NCBI GenBank assembly: GCA_937625935.1
Contig: OW569392.1
Span: 124,001-188,000, forward strand
Source: Tetramitus jugosus
Lineage: Eukaryota > Heterolobosea > Eutetramitea > Acrasida > Vahlkampfiidae
Direction of reading: 5' to 3'
DNA length: 64,000 nucleotides
A program made the position numbers and the translations under genes. Shown here piece after piece: positions 17,901-26,900 of this stretch (position 1 is its first letter; every line of letters begins with the position of its first letter). Under the pieces are notes generated by a model, which worked only from the letters and a program-made list of their open reading frames with translations, was not told where the DNA came from and did not search any database.

Positions 17901-20900
17901 CGAAAGAATGGCTCGTTCCTCACAATAGTCCTCAAAGTTTTGACATATGCAAGTTGCTAGCCTGAATTCAACATTCCTATTGACACCATAATATCTCTTC
18001 AATTGTCTATTCAATTCCTTCTTGATCACATCAACGGATTGATTACTCATATACATTCTCAGCAATCTTCGTATGACAGAACTGATGAGAGAATCAGAGG
18101 TAATAAACGACATAGTCGGGTCCAAGTCTTGATCCTCACCAATATATTTAATAATATTTCGTATCAGATCGTCAGAGAGTTCAGAGTTGTCAATACTTAG
18201 ACAGTAGTCAACAAGAAATACTTCGACAATGCGACTCGAGTACTTTTTGAATTCTTCCTCCTTTGATTTGGCACATTCCACATCTTCTTGGAACTGATCT
18301 GAGCACTCGTCTATGTATTCTTCCAATGAGTCTCGATTTATCTCTTTTCTGCAATGGAAACATGTTGAGTCCTTACTGTTTTCTAAATATTTCACTGCAC
18401 AGTCGTAGCAAACAGACCGCTGACAGCACTTAGTGTTGACAGGTCTCTTTGGAATATCATAACAAATGTCGCATTCATACTCATCCCCATTTCTCGAGTG
18501 TTGTTGGTTAGTTGATCTTAGCAGTGTAATCATCGCTGACAGACTATTCGCATTTTGGAAGACGTCTTCCTCATTTACATTCAAGTCTTCCCAAAACTTG
18601 AGACAAATTGGTTGTGGAAGTTGTCCAGGGAGAGCCAATTCACGAATAAATTGCGAATAGAATAATATCTTCTTCCAAGACCGTGATAATTTCGTTCGTG
18701 CGAGTACGAGCGAATCTGTTTCGATGTCATCCTGGTTGTAAGATGAAGTAAGACCCATCCACTCACGACTCAGCACTAAATTCATGGCTGTTCGAATATT
18801 GGAAATTCGGTGGATCCAACTCTTAAAATCATCAATAGTTTCTAGGTCATTATCATTAGCAAACACCTTGGGGTTGAGGAGGGTTAAACACAATCGACAC
18901 AGTTCAGTATCAGCATAAAGGAGATTCTCACTATTAGACAATGCAAGAGCATATTCCTCTGCAATTTCAGGAACACAGGTTAATAAAGTATTAACCACAT
19001 GAAGCCGTTTTTCACATGCCCAAAATGCTGTCTGTACAGCAGGTATGGATAATACACTTTCTTCACCCAAGTAGAGTGTCAAAATCTGCAAAACGAGATC
19101 AATATTCAACGAAGATCGACCAAACATCATTTGATAGTCGCTCAAGTAATTAACTATTAGCTTTGGAGTCTGCGGTTCCAATAGAATGCTGTAGGACAGT
19201 TTCAATTGCTTTTCAATCGACTGTCTAACCAGGGTCGGATTGTTTGAATCTACACTGAACTTGGAAGACTCAATATATCGGCCAATACGATGAGAAAATG
19301 GGAATAACGCTTGTAGGTGACCACTCTTCTCGTCGTGTTTAACCTCGATGAAATTATGAGTCAAAAGTTGTTGATACGTCGCTTCGATAACTCTGACACG
19401 CGCAACAGATGGTAAAATCTGTAACCATAAATTCTTCTCTTGATAAGATCCATTGGCCAAGATTGCCAAGTTTCCATTGCGATCAATATGGGATATCAAA
19501 GAAGAGAACGTTAGGTAGCAGACCTTCTGAATATACTGATGCAGAGCAGAGCGGAATGTTCCACAAACATAGAGTTCCTTAACATTAGTCGCTACATTTA
19601 TGAACCATTGCTCATCTTGATCAAGTGCTTTAGAGTGCTTGACAAAATCAATAATGAGCGCACGAACAGAGTTGGAGAACCTGGTCTCAAAGTCTCCACG
19701 AGAGCGAAGCCACAACTTCAAAATTTTGACCTGTTGCTGAATCTGTTGCTTTGTTCGATTAGGATAAATAATTCTTGACAGTGCATGATGAATATTGTTA
19801 TACAAGACTCCAATAATATCAATCTTCTGTTCAATCACAACACTCAGGGAATTAGAGATCATGTCCGTTGTCGAAGGAAGATCTGTCTTGATTGTTCTTA
19901 CGTCATCAATGTAAACATATCTCCATCTCTTATCGAAGTCAAATGTGTAGACCACCTTTGTAGTTCTCATTATCATAATTACGAGAGCAATATGACGGAT
20001 ACGTCCATTAGTGCATTTGTTCTTCCTACTCTCTAGTTCGTACTGTGCAAATCGAATTCTACGGAGCGATGTACCATTTGGATCACACAATAGCACTAAT
20101 AACGCTTCTTCAGCTTCAGAGTTGAGGAATTCATCGCACGCTCGAGTCAAGTCTAGGGAACTTTGCATTTCGTGCAGTTGTAGGAAACAGAGGTCAATAC
20201 CTCTCTTTTGAGTCAGTGTTGCCAAGGAGGTTTCCAACTCGATATCAAGAGGAGAATGAGTATTCACCACGAGCTGAATACCAGTGTCTTTACAATCCAT
20301 TCCATGGTAGTTGTTTAGACATCTATCTAACAAAGAGTTCAAATCACTATGGACTTGTTTCTTAAAGTAATTGTCAATCAGATCAATATTACGAGTAGTC
20401 AACACAGACTCTGGTGTCATGGTATAGATGAGGCGATTGCATGCCAAATCGAATTGCTCGTTGTCCTCAACACCGTCTTCCGAAACATGGAACATGTCTA
20501 AATCAGCCAAAATATCGTTATCAGTGACACCGTCCATAGATTGGACGAGCGAAGTCAGTGTCGATCCATGGGAGCCAATAAATAGTTCATCAGAGTCTAA
20601 ACCTGAGTCGCTCTTGAGTTTCTCAACGAACTGAGAGAGTCGATTTACAAGATTTCGTTGCTCTTCTGTTAACAGATGATCTCTCAGTAACACTTGCTTT
20701 TCTAATCTGTTCAAGAATGGGGCTGAGAGTTTCTCTACATCCTTTAGTTCGGAGATGACAATAATTCGGAAGTTATCATGAACTGGACAGGTCACAGAAG
20801 AGCAGCCAAAAGCAAGTCTGGCATACTTCAAATTTTGAACCTGAACATAGTGTTGATTCAATAGATCATACAAACTTTCGTACAACGAATCCGCATGCAC

Positions 20901-23900
20901 CAAGACGACAATCCTTCCCGATGCCATTGCCAATTTGATTCGCTGCAAGTCCAAACTAATGTTAAAATTAGTCTTGTCAGCAGGGAAATCAGTACCAAAT
21001 ATTAACTCAACGTCAGATATGCTGTCCAAGATTTTAAAGTCAAACAAAAGATTCAACGCTGCATTATTTTGAGTCAGCAACATTAAGTGTCTTGCTTTCA
21101 AATCCTTTAGATTCTCTTCGATCAACAATCGATTGGAAGGTCTCTCTAGATGCATCAAATTCATACTCTTACTTGAGAATGTCTTGAGGATTTCTAGAGT
21201 TTCTTGTTCGTCCCTTCCTCCAAAATTTCTCATCACAGCATTCAATAGGATATCCGGAGTTAATCCATTTTTGACTCGTGCATCAATATATTTAACCAAG
21301 TAGTAGTATTCTCTTAAGCCAAAAAAGTTCTTCATTTTTTGGTTATCGTACACTTGTTGGTAAGAATCAGCCAGAGATTTTAGATTGTTTTTCAAGACCC
21401 TATTGCTAACTATTCCTTGAGCTGTCGACTCCAACTGGTCCCGTGTAGGAGGTGATCTCAACAAGAAGACTGCTCGATTCATCTTAGCTGCGTCTAAAGA
21501 GAAATTGCTGATAGCAACGGTGGCAATATCCTTTCTTTCAAGTTCTTGATGAAGCACCTTCAAAGGCATGAAAGGGCTCTGCTCAGCCAAGCCGATCTCA
21601 TCTAAAACAAGTACGACCAACGAATTCTTGGCATCTTTTGCATATGTACCAGCTGACCTGAACGACTTCTCAATACCACTAGCTGTGGACAATGGAGAAC
21701 ATTGATGCGTAAATACATCAAACGAGGGCAGGTTTTTCAAAAAATCATCTGCGGATGACTTTCCCTTCATGGCTTTTGCGATTAGATCAATGGCCAGAGA
21801 TTTGGATGCACCTGGCAAACCAATAATGAAGATGGGAATTCGATTAATTGCTGATGTTACGATCATGAATACATTCTCACATAGGGCTTCATTGAGTGCG
21901 ATACCGGAACCTGGATTCATTTTTTCAGTAAGTTCTTTCTGCTCTGCAGCTAAGAGAGCTTCGAACTTTTGAGGTGAAAGATACCATCGCGCGCCGTGTT
22001 GTGCGGATTTACCTCCAATATACTGAAGGTACGAGCTTCTATCCTTTCTTGATAATCGCGTATAATATACATGGCCTAATGTCAGGATGATCAAACGTGC
22101 AACCCTGGCATTACAATCACGCTCTCGGATTACACCGTTTTGTAAATCAATAATGCTTTCAACAGGTCTCATCAGATCAAACCATTTAAATAATCGAACT
22201 GCTCGATCAATATCTCTCAATGAAACACTCGAAATCTCTTTGGTAATGTCTCGAATGAATGACTGACTCGAAAAGAGCATCTCAGTCACAAAGTGAATCA
22301 CAATATTAGTCATAGATGGTGCGTTCGCTGAAGTATTTAATCCTTTTCGCAACATTGAATTGACATAATGGCACTCGGTCGCATTATCAATTTGACCAAA
22401 GTCGAAAAGACTCTCTGCGAAGGTATCAGGAATTGGGAATACACGATATGCGAGAGATTCTAATGGATCAGGTAACGATTGCACTGCTGCATGTTTGAAT
22501 ATTAATCCAGCCTCCTCGGTGATGGGTGCTTGCCTCTTCCTGTAAGGATTCAAGGCACAAACAATCTTGATATTTGGTGGTAAGACTACTCCATCCATAA
22601 ATCGATCACATACAATTTCCTTAATGGCACCCAGGGAATTGGTAGTGTTGACTTCATCCAAGAACACAACAAACGTGGCTTCTTGAGCCAGCATGGCCTT
22701 CTCCTTCACACCACGAACAAACTGGAAGATATCCTCATCGGAATGACCACCATGTATGACAATCTTTGATAGATTATATTCGAGCACTCGACAGAGATAT
22801 TGAACCAAAAAACTCTTGCCACATCCTGTTTCTCCAGTGATGATGACTGGTAAACCTCTCTCGAATCTCATCACGATTGCAAACATTTTCATCAAATTGT
22901 CTTCTGTCAGAACATAGTCAGTGTTCTGCAAGACTTCTCTGATCATCAAGTTTGAAAACTCGCGCATTCCCTCATCCATTCCGGACATTTGTCCGGCGAC
23001 CATTTTCAGCTTTTCTAAACATTTTGCTTCAGTTTCCAGTTGACCAATTTGCAATACGCTCTGATGAAAATTGAATTTGAGATCTATACCATTCTGTTGA
23101 ACCATATCCTGCAGTGGCTTGGGCATGAATCGATCAATTAAAGATGGATCAAGTGATATTAAGTTCAATCCACATGTTTCATAATCCATTGATTCAATAA
23201 ATACCAAGACTGGATGTTTGGATTCATTCCATTTCTTCAGAGTTTTAAATCGTTCAGTATATTCCTCGAGACTAGGGTCATGAGAGAAATTTAGTGCAAT
23301 TTGTCGCACGGCAAAATCTCTTGCAGTTTCAAGAATAATTTGAATGATGATAGTTTTGATTTCTCTCCAGTCTGGATCTTCACATAAGAAATTCAGGAAT
23401 GAAAAACTTCTCAGGCTCTTAAATTGAGGATATGTAAATTTCACAAAATTGTTCAGCAAAGCAAATGAGGGTTGTTGAGTTTGAGAAGCACTCACTAATG
23501 TTTCATAGCACTGATGAGGAGGAATATCCGGGACTGAATCAGGATCCCAACTCTTTTGCAACCCAGCATCAGAGAATACTCCCTGCTTGTATGCGTCGAG
23601 ATGTTTGCAGACGAATTGCAACTGGAAATTCTTGCGTTGTTCAACCTTGGACAAATTATGAGGTACAGAGTATGTATAGATATCCATGCACTGAGGTGAG
23701 ACAATAATACTTCTTGAAGGAAGCGAATCACACAATGTTAAGACTTGTTTCAGGCATCTATTGCCTGGAGTATTGGGAACTTCAACATAGAATGAATCTT
23801 CGGCTGACTTGTGATAGACTCTTCCCGTTACCCTGTCTTGGAGAGTACCTACTATTAACAACTCAAATAACACATAGTTTGCCATTTTGGATACTGAAGG

Positions 23901-26900
23901 AGAAACATCGACATGAAAGACAACTTCTCTGCTCTTTGCTGATTCAAAAGACTCAATCAGAGAGTTCATTTGAATATCTTCTCTCAAAGATACGCGGTAG
24001 TATACACGATTCGAGTCGTAACACTGCCCAAGAATATAATTAGTCTTTCCGCCTCCACAAATGTTCGATCGAACACCGGCGATGTCACCACTATATTCGC
24101 TGTTGAATACAGAAATATAATGTTTGACCAAATCTTCATGAGGAAGCAATATGTTTGTTTCAGCTATATAAGTTGAGAAGGCATTGGCTAACCGCTGTCT
24201 ATCAATCTTATCTCCTAACAGATACAGAGACGATGATAACTCAGAGTGCAACATCGGCTTTAGTGCATCCACAACTGTACATTGAACACTATAGCTAAGT
24301 CGATGAATTCCAGCAATGACATACACTCGAGAAGAAAGTCCATATTGTCTTGCCTTTGACCATCTTCTAAGCAATAACAAAACATCTTCAAAACGAGTTT
24401 CTTCATAACACATGAGTATTTCGTCAGGTTCAGGCAGTCGTCGCTCTTGCACGTACAATGAGAAAATAACATTAGGAATGTCTGTTTCCTCACAACCGAT
24501 AATTGACAAATGCTTGATTGACTCTTCGTCCATAACATCTGGATCAGCCTCATGTTTGAATGGCTTTCTCGTACCTAGCTGTGTGACCCTTTCAGAGAAT
24601 ATCTCATCAAAAGTCTGCGCGAGTAATTTCAAGCGATCCTCAGCTTTCAAATTATTCACAAATAAACTACAGCGTGCAACATACGTAAGCACTACAAGCT
24701 GTGCGACTTGTTCGTCTACAGAGCGATCAACCATCATCATGAGTGATAAAAGCTCTTGGTAATTGGTACCGTCGAATGATTGGACTATCATCTTGATTTG
24801 CTTCATACTGAAATAATTAATGAAATAATGACTGTCTCGTATCTTCTGAATGGAGTCAACCCACCTAACACTCTCTTGCTTCAGATATTCGGCTTCATTT
24901 TGAATATGAATCAAATCAGTAGCAACACTAAACTCTTTTGTATAGTAGGAATACTCCAAATGGGCGTTAGAACATAGCTCTTGCAAGCTCGAGTGCAATC
25001 GAGATAGAGTCTGTACAGACGTCACAAAGTCATTAACAATACTATCGATATCTGAGTGGCTTTCTTTGAACTCATCCGGTATCTTAACATTCAACAACGT
25101 AGTTTGAAGATCTATCAAATCCTCCAAAGATCGAGAGTTTGTATCTACACAACAGCATACTTGATTTCTTGAGTTCGAATCGATGATAAACTTGCCCTTA
25201 TCGTGAATTTTTTTCACTTGTAAACATGCTTGTACGCCAGGACTCGCATTGACTCTAGCTAAACTTTCCTTGATCAAATCCAAATTGGTTCTAGTCACTG
25301 CAATATGTTTTATCTTGTCATCAATATCAGTAATGGACTTATTCAACGCATTCAATGTACCAAAAAACGATTCGGCTGACAGGAACTGGGAGCTTGGATA
25401 TAAAAGAGGAAACAAGTATTGTCGTGTTTCGGTCAGAGAAGCAAATGACTGTAGAAGGATCGCGTCATCATTGATGGACCTCGCAACTCTGATCTTTTCA
25501 TTAAAATTATTGTTGTCCCTCTCCTCAAACAGCCACTCAAGCATGTTGTCACACCCATTTAGGGCACTAACAAGAGATAAATCTGCTTGACTGAAGGTAC
25601 TCAACACTTTTCTTGCAGGTTCAACAACGTGCGACACACGTTCCAAGACTCCATCTTGCCAATTAGATTGTAAATAGTCTTCCAACCAAGTAATGTTCTG
25701 GTAGAATCCATCGTTGGATGAGAGTTGGAAGCTCTTTTTAAATAGATGAACGACATTGATGATTTGTGGAAGAATCGCTCGTTGTCCTAGGATGTAAATA
25801 AATCCACTAATCTCCTTGAATCTCTGTTGGACCCATGCATCACCTTTATCCACATTTGTGATACTCACAACGTAAGATGTACCGCTTTCTCGTATGCAAG
25901 TCTCCTTCAACAAACTGAGGGTATGGAACAATCGATCGGAAGGTAAACCTTCAAAGGAATCTTGTAACTTTTTGAATGAAATGCTTCGATTATCTATCTC
26001 TCGATAAAGTGTGACCCACTCTGATTCCAACTCAGGAATCACACGATCTACTACGTAGGATAGACTCAATTTCTGCTGATTCGAATCAATTTCTTCCTGT
26101 ACAGATTCACCCAATTCAGCATAGTTCACAGATTCCGATCTTTGTGCTCTATTGCTGTTCCAATGCTTATTGACAAGATGTTCATACATTCTCAAAAACA
26201 AATCATTGTCTCCCAACTTTCGCAACACCTTCACTCTACTGTAAATAGGTAGCTCAAGTAGTAAGCGTGATAGTTTAAGGAATGGCATCACGTTCACATT
26301 CTTTTCAATCTTCTCCAGCACCCCTTCCAATTGACTGTAATCAACATTGGAGTGACACCCATAATTATTGATGTACGATCTAATATCAGTCAGTGTAGCT
26401 TCATATTGGGCCACTTCAGAGTTGAACTGCTTCAGCTGACCATCAGTAATATTCTTCACATGTGTGGAGTGTATCAATTGAATGAACCGTTCTCGTCGAG
26501 AGTCCTGGCATATACATTTCAACTCATCGTACAACACAGTACTATTTTCAATCTTTTTCGCAATCTTTTCTATTGTCTGCGTGACCAAAACACACTGACC
26601 CTCGATTGCTGTACTCCGCCAAGGATATTGCAAAATAAAACTCCAAACACGCTGATAGTAAATAATTGAGTCCATAGATGCAAAATTTGGCATACTTGAG
26701 ATAATCTCATTCAACACACTTGCTCCAATGTTATCAGTCTTATTCGATCTCGAACATCTATCTAATACTTGTTGGACAAGCTTTGCACGAATATCCTCTC
26801 TATCAGAGATGAGTAATGTTCTGCAAAACCCTGAAGCTCTTCTTGACAGCACATCAATTATGAGAGAATCAACATTCATAGAATTAACACTCAATATACT